Source of the DNA: Cyclina sinensis
Lineage: Eukaryota > Mollusca > Bivalvia > Venerida > Veneridae
Assembly (NCBI GenBank): GCA_012932295.1
Contig: JAAONU010000001.1
Span: forward strand, 3,681,104-3,745,103
Reading direction: 5' to 3'
Length of the DNA stretch: 64,000 nt
Position 1 is the first letter of the stretch; each line of letters opens with the position of its first letter. Below are positions 50,901-60,396 of the stretch, one piece after another. A model generated the notes under the pieces. The model was not told the DNA's origin. It saw nothing but the letters and a program-made list of their open reading frames with translations, and did not search any database. The position numbers and the translations under genes were made by a program.

Positions 50901-53900
50901 CTACTGTAGTCCTTGCCATGAGGGTATTGATATAAATGAGACATGTTTAGCTCCACCTAACAGCATGTGTTTTGCCACTATAATGGCTGTTGTAGAAGAT
51001 GGCCAGAGAAGACACGAGCTTGCCTATGGCTGTTTACCGGGATTTGAAGGGGGAACAACTATGCAGGTAATAATGATCAATTCAAGCACTGAATATGTGT
51101 TTGAAGTAACGTAGCTGGGTACAGGTTAATAGGTGATAAATCGATGAGGCAGAACCGTGTGGCTTGGTAGCTCAGTTGGTAGAGTGTCCGCCCTGTAAGC
51201 GGAAGGCCCTGGGTTAGAGTCCCGGTCGAGCCACGATTTTTCACCACCTGTTACATTTGGCGCCCAACTAAAATAACCTACGTTATAATTTTGCTACTGC
51301 ATCGGCACCCCGAGAATGTTTCACAATATTCTCTGTGACTGAGAATTCGGGACAAATTCTAAATTTGGAGGGGGTATATGTAGCCGGGTACAGGTTAATA
51401 GGTGATAAATCGATGAGGCAGAACCGTGTGGCTTGGTAGCTCAGTTGGTAAAGTGTCCGCCCTGTAAGCGGAAGGCCCTGGGTTCGAGTCCCGGTCGAGC
51501 CACGATTTTTCACTACCTGTTACAGTAACATAAGTTGTACTACAAAATGGCTGTACATTATTGGCTGTAACAGCTTCACTATGAACTATAAAGTATGACA
51601 TTTTGACAAAATGTTTTATCAGAATGATCAGTTATTTGTTACTTGTGTTCATTTCAGTGTCAAGCCAACTTGGTACCACACAGTATACCAACAGCTATAG
51701 AGTGTTGTGATGATGAAGATCAGTGTAACAGAGGTGTGGTACCAATCTATACAGAGAGGTCAACCACCGCAAGTCCTGGTAATACATGTGTACCTGCATT
51801 GTACTGACACTTAGCTGAATTTAAAATGACTGACTTACAGATGGACTGACGATGAAAAGAAAATGTTTAAACATCTTGATTTTCTTGCTGTAAATGTGAA
51901 GAACATAATTATCTAAACTAAGTTACTGACTCATTTTTTGTTACAGAAAAACATCAAAACATAATGTTTTGCACACTGTTATCGGTAAAAAAATTTACCC
52001 CGTTAGTGACGGGGTAGATACTTTAGTTATAACATTAATTTTGATGAAACTTTGTAACTAGACACTGTAGTTCAGTGATGTAGATCGTCTCTCTATATTT
52101 TACTGACCAAAAGGTTATGGGTTCGAATCCTGGTTAAGTCAAAACTTTGTTTTTCAGTTTTCATGATGTATAGAAGCGTATATTATGTATTTTTCCATAG
52201 TATATTAACTTCTCTTAGATTTCAAAGAAAAACAATTTTCATCAAATTCTGTGAGTCAGTCACTTTAAGGCTTGCACTGCAGGAAAGGTCTTTTTTTGCA
52301 AGTTCTGTTGTAACTGAATTTAGTAAAACTATGTTAAATTGAGAACTGCAGTACTAACTTTCCATTAAAACATTAACATGACTGGATTGAGTTTCAAATG
52401 GCATATCGACTTTTTGATAAATGACCAACTAAAGATAACATTTGTTTGTATTGTCTTCCTTTGTTTTTTCTGTTTCATCCCCTCAAACAGTATATCAGTT
52501 ATAGAAGCAGTCACTCCACAAGAGTAGTTTGTTTCATTTCTAGACTGGAGGATTTTGCACATTTCCTTATGAATGTGTCAGTTGCTAGACTCAAGGGAAT
52601 AAGCTGACATCAGTGAAATATGATAGGTAGAAACTTGAAGCATGATGTGTAGCCACTCGTTCACTGGAAAGTAAAGAAAAATCTGTCTATGACTTGTAAG
52701 AATTCATAGCTCTTTATACAGTTCAACAGTAAGGGATGCAGTGATGTTATAGTTGGCTAAAAAAGAGTTAAAACATTATACCAAACTATTTTTAGCTGTC
52801 TTATCTTTCAGATTATGAGCCAAAGGAATATAAACAGTACGAGAACCTGACTCAGATAGCTTTACTGGTCTCTCTGTCCGTATGTCTGATCATACTGATC
52901 ATCACAGCTACATTTGTTTACTTGAGGTAAGTGTAATCATTGTTTTAAACTGTCACTGTGGTACACAGTGATGAGAACTATCACATTACATGCCGTGCTG
53001 GTGCATATAGATGGAACAGCATAACAGCATCTTTTAAAGAATACTGGTCAATATTGACTTGCCACCTTCTGTCAGAATTACTAGACTTTGAATGAAGTGT
53101 CATCAATTATCCAAAAAAAGTATAGAAATTCCAGACCTAAAACAGCTTAACTGAAAATTTTGTTCTTGGTACCTTGTTATGTATATAAATATTTAGACTC
53201 ATTTATTTTACATCAATTGCAACACAAGTTCTTACAACTTAGATTCATCATGCTTGATGACTGCTTCCTGGGTTCCATACCAGTATTCGCACAGCGCGGA
53301 GGAAAGTGAAGATTGTGAGAGAATCTCGCCTCTGACGAGATTTGAACCCGCTACCTTCGGATCCATAGCCCTGCGCTTGTTCACAATGTTACGTTGAAAT
53401 ACACATTTTCTAAGTAGAAGCTTTTATTTTAAAGTATGTATGATCCAGATGTACATTTTATTGTAGGTACAGGAAACAGGAAATAGATCAACAAGATATG
53501 ATAAATGACCTGGAGAAAGAAGTGATTCTTCCACAGGATGAAACCTTGTCGGAAATGATAGATCATTCCTCAGGAAGTGGTTCTGGTCTTCCGTTACTGG
53601 TAAATAATCTGTTTAGGTCATTTTACAATGAATGCAGTTTGGTACATCTAGCTAGTGAAAGTTTTGTTGTTCAATATGTTAAATTGGCTTACAGACTCTA
53701 GGAGATGAAAATCAGAAATGTATTTGTATACTTGTATGAAACTTAAAAGAGATACTTTACTACAACCAGACATTAGTCGTTTGCATAAAGATATAAAATA
53801 ACAAATTTCCATAATTTGTGACAGGCATAGCATTTGATACACCCACTTAATACATTTGCTTGGTCTGAGTGAAAAAATGAAGTTGAATATCAGTGGTTGC

Positions 53901-56900
53901 TTAAATTAAAAAAATCTGAAAAGTGAACATCATTGTCAAGAAAGATTCATCACCGTTCTTTATCATTGTCCTATCAGCAGTAGAAAAAATTCAGCTTTTT
54001 TATATTCCAGAAACTGTGGGTACAGTGGTGCAATTAAAGAAATAAAGTTGTTTCACTGTGCTACACTCGCCAAAGATAAAACCTTATCACCTTGATAATT
54101 GATCACCGATTACTTTTCATTGACAGGTTCAAAGAACTATAGCCAAGCAAATACAGCTGACAAAGACGATAGGTAAAGGTAGATATGGTGAAGTCTACAA
54201 GGCAAAGTGGCGGGGAGAGAATGTGGCCGTCAAAATATTTCTAACCACAGAAGAGGCCAGTTGGCATCGAGAAGCAGAACTTTACCAGACAGTTCTGTTA
54301 AGACATGATAATATACTGGGTATGCAGAAGTAGATTTTCATGTATTGAAAACATTGTCCTTGTTTCCAGAAAAGAAAACATTTAGACAGAAATACAGTCC
54401 AACCTTACTTAAGCAGCCAGCAAAGGGAAACAGTAATTTTGGCTGCTTAAGCAAGGTGACCGCCTATTTAGGGGTAATGTTGGCTCGCTTTTTTAGTACT
54501 AGTAGGCATGTGGTTACTTTGAACACAGAATCATAACACTTTTTTAATTGTTGTATCTTCATTAACTTTTTTATATGATAATTCAAGTTCAAAATACAAT
54601 CCAAATAGTATCTTGCAGTCATCTAAATTCTATTAGATATTATCATTATTATCACTGACTTTCTGACGAGCGGTCTCATCTTAACTCCAAGATTGTCAAA
54701 ACATTTGTTTCTTAAGTGCTATCTTAAGTAACGTACGGCTCAGTCATAGCATGTTTGAAAATTTCTTTGTTCTAAGTTTACATTTTATCTTTGAAAGTAA
54801 CAAAACATTCTTAAAAGACAGAAATTGATATTGATTTGATTTTAGGGCGAATCGCGAAAATTCATTCATTACATGGTTAACATGGTTAAGAGTTCTTTCC
54901 CTTCCGCGTAATCGGGATGATTCGCACAAGAAGGTGTTCTCCTAACGAGCCGAGATAAAGAATAAAGCATAGTATTACTTATCGTTTTCTTTTACTCCGT
55001 GACAGATTTAAAATAGAGTTCAATTAAAAAGCATGTTTGTAAGGTGCTTATATTCATTTTAATTTCCATTAACCGCTGAAATCAATACCTTTTGTAATTA
55101 TAAAACAAACTTCTCAACACCTAATAACAAATAGTCGCCGAAATTAACGCACTGATACATTCAAGCACTGCGTATTGTCACGTATTTGCCCTTGAGGGTT
55201 TATTCTAGGGCTTGTCAAAATATATTCACACCTTCAGCAGACAATACATGACCGCTAAATCGGGTCGAATTTTGGCAAATTGAATGCTGTTAGTATGGCC
55301 GCTGGCCGCAGACGTAAGGTGACCGTTTAATTAACATGTTATTTAGAAGGATTTTCGACGGGAGCGTCATGAAATGACCGTTGACACCAGGTGACCGCCG
55401 ATATAAGGTGACCGTTAGGGCAGGTTATACTGTACGTCAAATGTAAGCTTTAACTACATCGGAGGTACTACTTGAACTTGTGCAGGAGTTGTCTCATCGT
55501 CATTGGTCTGAATCCAGAAAAAAAAGATTGAATGGGCTAAAATATCTAGTTAAGGATTGTGAATGAAGTTTTAGCACTTATCAAAAATGAAAAAAAAAAC
55601 ATGCTTCAGAAGTTTTTAGGATTTATACAGTCATCAGTAGATTGCAGCATCATTATAACATTTTGCTTCTAGTAATCCTGACAATAGGCAAGTTGTATTG
55701 AGGTTCTGTTCCATTTGCTACTCTTAAAAGGAAACTTCAGTTAACATGCACTATGTTTAAACATTTTACAGGTTTTATTGCTGCTGATATTAAGGGAACA
55801 GGCTCATGGACCCAACTGTTCCTAATAACTGATTACCATGACAACGGATCGCTGTACGATTACCTCACAGAAAACACCCTCGATCATCATGACATGCTAA
55901 AAATAGCTCATTCCATTGCCTGTGGCTTGTCACACTTACATACAGAAATATTTGGTACCAGAGGTATGTATGTTTGATTTTGTGATTTCGTTTGTGATAA
56001 TGCATAAGGTGAATACAGTTGTATAAAAGAGAAATGTAAATGGAGTTGCCTGTTTATTTCATAGCCGAGTTTAGGGATATAGACCACCATGTATCAGTGG
56101 TACAGATAATGGAAAATAAGTGATGTATGAATGCAAATAACTTCACAGAGAGTTGGAGATGAGAGAGAAGAATATTTCAGCATTGTATTTTCAGAATGAA
56201 CATAATCATTTGCAAACAATGTTAATCCCAGCCTCCTGCTGCAAAGTGAACATGTGTCTTGAGTATAGTTATGTCAGAAAGTGTTATAGATTTAACAAAA
56301 ATAAAGAGAAGAATAGTAGAATGATCAGAACAAGGAATTGTATTTGTTGTTTATGCAATAGCCTGTTGTTGTTTTTTTTTCTAGGAAAACCAGCAATTGC
56401 TCATAGAGATATGAAAACAAAAAACATTCTTGTGAAGAAAGATGGTAGTTGTTGTATAGCTGACCTTGGACTGGCAGTGAAATATGTCAGGTCAGTTATA
56501 TAAAATTAGTTTTATTTACCAGTTTTAGCACAATAACTGACTGGTATGTATAGGGAGTGTTGGTACTAGAATATGTTAATAAAAATATTTAAACATTGCT
56601 GAAACACGAGCTAGAAAAAAGTCACAAAATATCTATTGGTGTAAGTAAAACTTGCAATATGTGTGAAAATAGTCTGAGAATTACAAACAGCTAAGGACAC
56701 CCACTTCTAAGTTGTAAGTAAATGCATAATATATCATGGTAATTGATTCAGACATGATGTAATTAGATTACAGCTCAAGATCTGTAACTTGATATAAAAT
56801 ACATGTTTATGTATTGTTAAGGAATTACCATTTCTTAACTACAGTAACCTCTAACGTTGAGACATGGAGGCAGGCAGAAATAGTTTTGATATAAATTTTT

Positions 56901-59900
56901 GATACTTTTATTTCAGTGAAACCAATGAGGTTGATGTAGCTCCAAACACAAGACAGGGAACAAAACGCTACATGCCGCCAGAGGTGTTAGAGGAATCTAT
57001 CAGCAAGTATTCATTTGATGCGTACAAACAGGGAGACATGTACTCATTCGGTCTCTGTTTGTGGGAGATTGCAAAGAGAACTGAAATAGCAGGTAAGTAG
57101 TGATGTAGTTTGTCACCATATGTCTTTTTCAGAACTTCAGTACCCCTCCCCTACCACACACAGAGAGTTACAGGGCTAGCATGGTTTGTCCTTCCATTTC
57201 TTATCAGATTTCAAAAACTTGGAAGGATTTTGCTGTTTAACCTGTTGCAAATGTTCACTTCATTGATGAATACTTCAGCAAATTGTTTGTGGAAAGAAAA
57301 AATGGATCAGTTTTTAGTTATGGTCACTGATTGGTCAAGCTGTGTTTATTGATTAAACATTGAAAAGAAAACCATAAAGATTTTATCAGTATAAGTCTGA
57401 GCCGTGGAAAGGCATACATGCAGATATAACAAAGTGTCATTAGAAAATAGTTGAAACTTCCTCAAACCTGGTCATATTTCCCAGTCTTATGGAAAAGTTA
57501 CAAATCTGGATAATCCCTTTGACAAAATAAATCATTTTCAACTTGTATCGATACATTGAACTTATACCAGTCTTGATCTACTGCCAGTTATCTGCTTTTT
57601 TCATACCCCATTTCTATCAGTGATAAGAAAACATTTTTGACAGTCATTTGAATGATTTTAGGCAATTATTAGTATCGCCCCAACTGTCCTAAACAAAGTC
57701 GATGTTATACACAAATTGGTAGCTGGATATAGAACAGATGACCTAGATGTGATTACTGGTTGATTTAAGGGGATTAAGAATGAATGTAAACATATAATGG
57801 AAGCTATTTTAGAAGCATAGTTATTTGGGTTATCGATTTGGTACCAGAATTTTATTTTTGTTTTGTTGTTCAGTATCTGATGTTATAATATGACAGATAC
57901 TTTATAATCACTTGGCTGGAACTTGTACTGAAACATTTGTTTATTAGATATAGTGTAAATAAGTTATCAAGAATTCAATTGTAAGGACATTACTTGTAAA
58001 ATCCTTTAGCAGTCAACATTATCTTTTGTCTGTAATATTTTGGAACTCATTTGTAATTTCTTTTTATACAAGCTAAGGTGAAATTGCCAGAAATAGAAGA
58101 AGATTGATTCTGTTGTATTTCATGGATTGTCAGTAAAATTTTTAATTTAATAAGGATAACAGCTGCAAAAAGTAAACATATATGAAAGGGATAAAATTTC
58201 TTGTTTAGCTGTAAGTTCATCTGCGGTATACTATTCGTGAAAGAAGCCTGTGTATAGCTAAAGTAAAAGAAAGCTGAAAACTTGTTAAACAAAACGTTAA
58301 GACTGGATTGAAGTTATCTCCCTTAGAATAATGTTAACTGCAGTAATTCTGTTTACAAGCTATAAATCATGGTTTAGGCAGGATTTAAAATAGTGTATTT
58401 TTGGCTTTGAAATAATCTTGTCAATAGTTTAAGGTGATAAGATGTTTTTTATGCATTCATTCATTTTTGTTGGAAACTGCCCTTGTATAAATTGATAGTC
58501 AAACACTTAGATGTACCATTAAAGTAATCTGTATGTATGATCATTTCATCTGCATTAAGCAAAGATAAAAACTTTAAACTCGGTGTGGATAGTGTACAAG
58601 TAAGAAGTGTGCAGATTTATAATGTAACGTTCATTATTATGTTGATTGAGCTAAGCTGAAAAATTTTTTTGTCTTTTAACCAGGAGCTGTTGATGAACAA
58701 GCAATACCATATCAGGACATGGTGCCCTCTGATCCAAGCTTCGAGGAGATGGGGAAAGTTGTCTGTATAGATAAGGCAAGGCCAGCCATACCTAACAGGT
58801 GGCTGAAAGATGATGTGAGTACATTATGTATCTACACACTAACAGTCTACATTGCCCTACCACCATTCTATCTATTCCTTACAAAACCTCTTGGTTGTTT
58901 TATGGTGGCAGAGAACCTCTCACAAGCTCTTTAGGATTTTTTTAATATCCTTACTGTCAAAACAACCTCAATATTAAAGGTAAGACTGTCCTTAAAACTC
59001 CCACAATTGACTTGCTGCCATTCAAGCACACTTATTGATGAGTTAATCAGTTAATTTGTGATAAATGCCTTAGGCCATTAGTTACAGTGGTATTTTTATG
59101 GGTTTATGACAGGTGTGAAAAACTGCATAAGGGACCAATTGGGATTTAGGTGTGAAATTTTGGCCTTTTAATGATAAGTTGTACTTAAATTCCATTGTTT
59201 TGGAAAATATATGGACTGATTTTTTAAGAAGTTTTTGGACTGATCCAGTCCAGGAAGCTGAAATTCAGTAGGCAACAAATTTTCGGTTTTCCAGAGCCTT
59301 GCTCTTCATTGAAGTAGAGACTGTCCTTATAATATGAAAAGCATTACGTCTTAAAAAGAAAAAAAATTAAATAGATCAAAAGCATAAGTTACTTAAATAG
59401 CACAAGTATTGATAATCTTGATGTTCATAGATCTGAGAAGCATTTATCACACAGGCTCTGAAGCAAGGTTGTAAGGTGATGCTTTTATTACTAATGCTAG
59501 TTGCTAGAAATAGTTTATTGTAACACTATACGGGTTATTTATTAATACAATGTATGACATAGGTTGCCAGGTATAGTATTCCATTAGTTATTTAAAGTTG
59601 CCTTACAGCTGAGCTCTGCTCTTCCAGAAAAAAATTCTCTTATATTGAATTTGTAATAAAGAAACAAATGAGAATTGTGGTATAGAGTTACAGAGTTGTT
59701 TTTACCAACCTGCAAAATAATTCTTCAGAAGCAAGGGGGATTCAAGTCTGTAATCAAAGAAAATCATTTGCCCTGAATCTGGTTTCATAGGCCATAAAAA
59801 ATATTTTTAGAAGAAAACTAGATTTTTTTAAGGGTATTAAATAGTTATTTAAATAAAGTACCCGGTAAAGAATGAAAATAAAAATGAATTTCATAGTTTT

Positions 59901-60341
59901 GGTTTGGACTTTCATTTAAAATGATGATTTGAAGCTGGGTAATTACAAGCCTGATGACCCTGTTGTCTAAAAGTTTTTGCAGGCCAAAACAAACACTTAC
60001 TAGTCACTTGTCTGAGACCTGTGGCTTTTGTAGACTATTTCACACTACAGTTGGTGGATGTGCATTCCTTTTGAATAAATGGAATTGCAAAAGTGATTGT
60101 GCCATAGTCTTTAAAAACCTCCCTGTTTTTGTAAATTATTTATGTATCTCTATTTATTGATTGTGGCATCTTCCATCTTTTACAGTACATGAAGGTTCTG
60201 ACCAAGGTAATGACAGAGTGTTGGAGTGCAAACCCTGCCGCAAGACTTACATCTTTACGAGTGAAGAAGACACTTGCGAAACTTGAGGAAATTCTTGAAG
60301 CAACTGAAAAAATAGCCAAACTTCAGTCTATACAACCTTGA
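47850..60341 (+). CDS. BMPR1: BMP type I receptor serine/threonine kinase (ALK3/6, thickveins class), 11 coding exons
   Basis: This is a cell-surface receptor that binds BMP ligands with type II receptors and phosphorylates Smad1/5-type proteins. The joined exons (1587 bases) give 528 residues, close to vertebrate BMPR1A. In order: signal peptide (1-28), ectodomain with ten cysteines including CCDDEDQCN (about 28-128), membrane helix (144-166), GS box SSGSGSGLP (201-209), then kinase. Kinase features are GKGRYGEV (227-234), VAVK Lys247, alpha-C Glu262, HRDMKTKN Asp348, DLG Asp366 and RYMPPEVL (392-399). The L45 loop [11 protein letters not shown] (280-290) separates ALK3/6 from TGF-beta/activin and ALK1/2 receptors. 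All introns are GT-AG and phases join. Start choice: the only upstream ATG exon with a hydrophobic leader and a matching phase. I cannot tell BMPR1A from BMPR1B, which split in vertebrates. Confidence 0.93.
48331..48851. mobile_element. Inverted-repeat element in BMPR1 intron 1
   Basis: The sequence CCAACTCGGCACGGGTCAAC at 48338-48357 is found inverted at about 48825-48845. The arms are about 33 bases with few mismatches, and the span is about 520 bp. Related CGAGTTGACTCTTTACCC sequence continues to 48876 and recurs inverted at 49727-49761. It is probably a non-coding DNA transposon. No target duplication was identified. Confidence 0.6.
49005..49702. mobile_element. MITE-like palindromic element in BMPR1 intron 1
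   Basis: The left end GGAGGTTTTGTCACACTACC is inverted at the right end (TGTGACGAAACCTCC, to 49702). A second matching block, GAGGTTTCGTCACAAT, lies near 49065 and inverted near 49631-49648. Arms extend about 75 bases. No coding frame. The two flanks do not show a clear target duplication. Confidence 0.7.
49703..50884. other. BMPR1 intron 1, remainder
   Basis: 49727-49761 repeats the GTAAAGAGTCAACTCGG sequence seen inverted near 48860. A poly-A run lies at about 50751-50773. Otherwise nothing was recognised. Confidence 0.4.
50885..51066 (+). CDS. BMPR1: BMPR1 exon 2 (ectodomain)
   Basis: Begins after ttttcag. Encodes [13 protein letters not shown] and [20 protein letters not shown] up to FEGGTTMQ. 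It matches the first part of the BMP type I ectodomain and ends at CAG/gtaata in phase 0. Confidence 0.93.
51161..51233 (+). tRNA. tRNA-like module in LTR1
   Basis: Same cloverleaf as the LTR2 copy, but the B box is changed (GGTTAGAGTCC), which should weaken Pol III binding. Confidence 0.65.
51258..51268 (+). other. Primer-binding site
   Basis: TGGCGCCCAAC, two bases after the end of LTR1. It is the same core as at 12385-12395 in the other miniature element. Confidence 0.8.
51430..51502 (+). tRNA. tRNA-like module in LTR2 with intact Pol III signals
   Basis: 73 bases fold as a full cloverleaf: acceptor GGCTTGG/TCGAGCC fully paired with wobbles, D arm GCTC/GAGT (in LTR2 the loop reads TAAA), anticodon arm TCCGC-CCTGTAA-GCGGA, variable AGGCC, T arm CTGGG-TTCGAGT-CCCGG and discriminator A. 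The A box is TAGCTCAGTTGG and the B box GGTTCGAGTCC. A T5 terminator is at 51506-51510. The anticodon in loop register is TGT (Thr), but base 33 is C rather than T, so a working decoding tRNA is doubtful. Its place in an LTR marks it as part of the element. Confidence 0.75.
51525..51657. other. BMPR1 intron 2, right part
   Basis: Begins with the right copy of the GTAAC target duplication. Nothing else was recognised before the exon 3 acceptor. Confidence 0.5.
51658..51778 (+). CDS. BMPR1: BMPR1 exon 3 (ectodomain end)
   Basis: Begins after atttcag. Encodes [20 protein letters not shown] and DQCNRG, the CCxxxxxCN knot that closes the three-finger fold, then a short linker. It ends in phase 1. 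Confidence 0.93.
52060..52150 (+). repeat. tRNA-derived SINE piece in BMPR1 intron 3
   Basis: An A-box-like TAGTTCAGTGATGTAGA and a B box GGTTCGAATCC lie in tRNA spacing. It is followed by GTTTTT. No body or second copy was recognised. The rest of intron 3 (51779-52811) shows nothing else. Confidence 0.45.
52812..52926 (+). CDS. BMPR1: BMPR1 exon 4 (membrane helix)
   Basis: Encodes [15 protein letters not shown] and then the membrane segment [20 protein letters not shown], ending VYLR. Acceptor is tctttcag, donor AG/gtaagt, phase 2. Confidence 0.92.
53240..53400 (-). repeat. tRNA-derived SINE piece in BMPR1 intron 4
   Basis: On the minus strand there is a tRNA-like head with B box GGGTTCAAATCTC (about 53337-53349) after GGATCCGAAGGTAG. 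A CTC-rich body then continues to about 53240. The A box is weak. Confidence 0.4.
53467..53599 (+). CDS. BMPR1: BMPR1 exon 5 (juxtamembrane and GS box)
   Basis: Encodes [18 protein letters not shown] up to [11 protein letters not shown]. The Ser-Gly run is the site phosphorylated by type II receptors in this family. It ends in phase 0. Confidence 0.95.
53600..54126. other. BMPR1 intron 5
   Basis: Nothing recognised apart from splice sites. Confidence 0.6.
54127..54319 (+). CDS. BMPR1: BMPR1 exon 6 (GS end, glycine-rich loop)
   Basis: Encodes [10 protein letters not shown], then [20 protein letters not shown] and [17 protein letters not shown]. It holds the ATP-binding Lys and the alpha-C Glu and ends in phase 1 at the HDNIL-G junction. 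Confidence 0.95.
54395..55432. mobile_element. Non-autonomous TA-flanked DNA element in BMPR1 intron 6
   Basis: The left end CAGTCCAACCTTACTTAAGC (54395) and the right end GGGCAGGTTATACTG (to 55432) are inverted over CAGTnnAACCT. TA flanks both sides (54393-54394 and 55433-55434). CAGT-type ends with TA duplication are usual for Tigger/pogo-like elements. The interior repeats GGTGACCG several times near both ends and has no transposase. Confidence 0.6.
55772..55963 (+). CDS. BMPR1: BMPR1 exon 7 (L45 loop)
   Basis: Encodes [31 protein letters not shown] and [18 protein letters not shown]. The L45 loop sequence identifies the ALK3/6 class. Phase 1 end. Confidence 0.96.
55964..56384. other. BMPR1 intron 7
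   Basis: An open frame runs across part of this intron into exon 8 but has no motif until the exon. Nothing else recognised. Confidence 0.6.
56385..56490 (+). CDS. BMPR1: BMPR1 exon 8 (catalytic loop)
   Basis: Encodes [20 protein letters not shown] then [14 protein letters not shown]. It contains the catalytic Asp and the DLG metal-binding triad normal for type I receptors. Phase 2 end. Confidence 0.96.
56491..56916. other. BMPR1 intron 8
   Basis: Nothing recognised apart from splice sites. Confidence 0.6.
56917..57092 (+). CDS. BMPR1: BMPR1 exon 9 (activation segment)
   Basis: Encodes [19 protein letters not shown], then [23 protein letters not shown] in place of APE is, from memory, the BMPR1A/B form. 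Phase 1 end. Confidence 0.95.
57093..58683. other. BMPR1 intron 9
   Basis: The largest of the introns that separate kinase exons. No repeat or gene recognised. Confidence 0.55.
58684..58814 (+). CDS. BMPR1: BMPR1 exon 10 (C-lobe)
   Basis: Encodes [20 protein letters not shown], then [12 protein letters not shown]. It fits the kinase C-lobe of type I receptors and ends in phase 0 at GAT/gtgagt. Confidence 0.95.
58815..60185. other. BMPR1 intron 10
   Basis: No repeat or gene recognised. Confidence 0.55.
60186..60341 (+). CDS. BMPR1: BMPR1 exon 11 (C-terminus)
   Basis: Encodes [35 protein letters not shown] and a short tail ending in TGA at 60339-60341. The stop lies in a 12-bp tandem repeat. 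Confidence 0.94.
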   Translation, partial: YMKVLTKVMTECWSANPAARLTSLRVKKTLAKLEEILEATEKIAKLQSIQP

Positions 60342-60396
60342 TAAAAACCTTGATAAAAACTTTGATAAAAAACCTTGATAAAAACCTTGCTAGAAA
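60334..60396 (+). repeat. 12-bp tandem repeat over the BMPR1 stop codon
   Basis: Five imperfect copies of CCTTGATAAAAA. The first copy supplies the TGA stop of BMPR1, and the unit continues into the 3' UTR. Confidence 0.85.

Larger units (their letters stand above)
51111..51524 (+). mobile_element. Complete 414-bp miniature LTR element with tRNA-bearing LTRs, in BMPR1 intron 2
   Basis: LTR1 is 51111-51255 and LTR2 is 51379-51524, about 97% identical by eye. LTR2 starts TGTAGC and both end GTTACA. LTR1 lacks the first T. The flanks carry a 5-bp target duplication, GTAAC (51106-51110 and 51525-51529). A primer-binding site TGGCGCCCAAC starts two bases after LTR1, and a polypurine tract GGAGGGGGTATA (51367-51378) precedes LTR2. 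The internal part is 123 bp and non-coding. Each LTR carries a tRNA-like unit. High LTR identity and an intact target duplication suggest recent insertion, about 40 bases after the exon 2 splice donor. Confidence 0.88.

Noticed and set aside
51161..51502. Two host tRNA genes in BMPR1 intron 2
   Set aside because: Both lie inside matching LTRs flanked by a target duplication, so they belong to a mobile element. Base 33 is not T.
57110..57352. Open frame after BMPR1 exon 9
   Set aside because: It lies in intron 9 past a good gtaagt donor. The next exon in phase is at 58684 and restores kinase homology.
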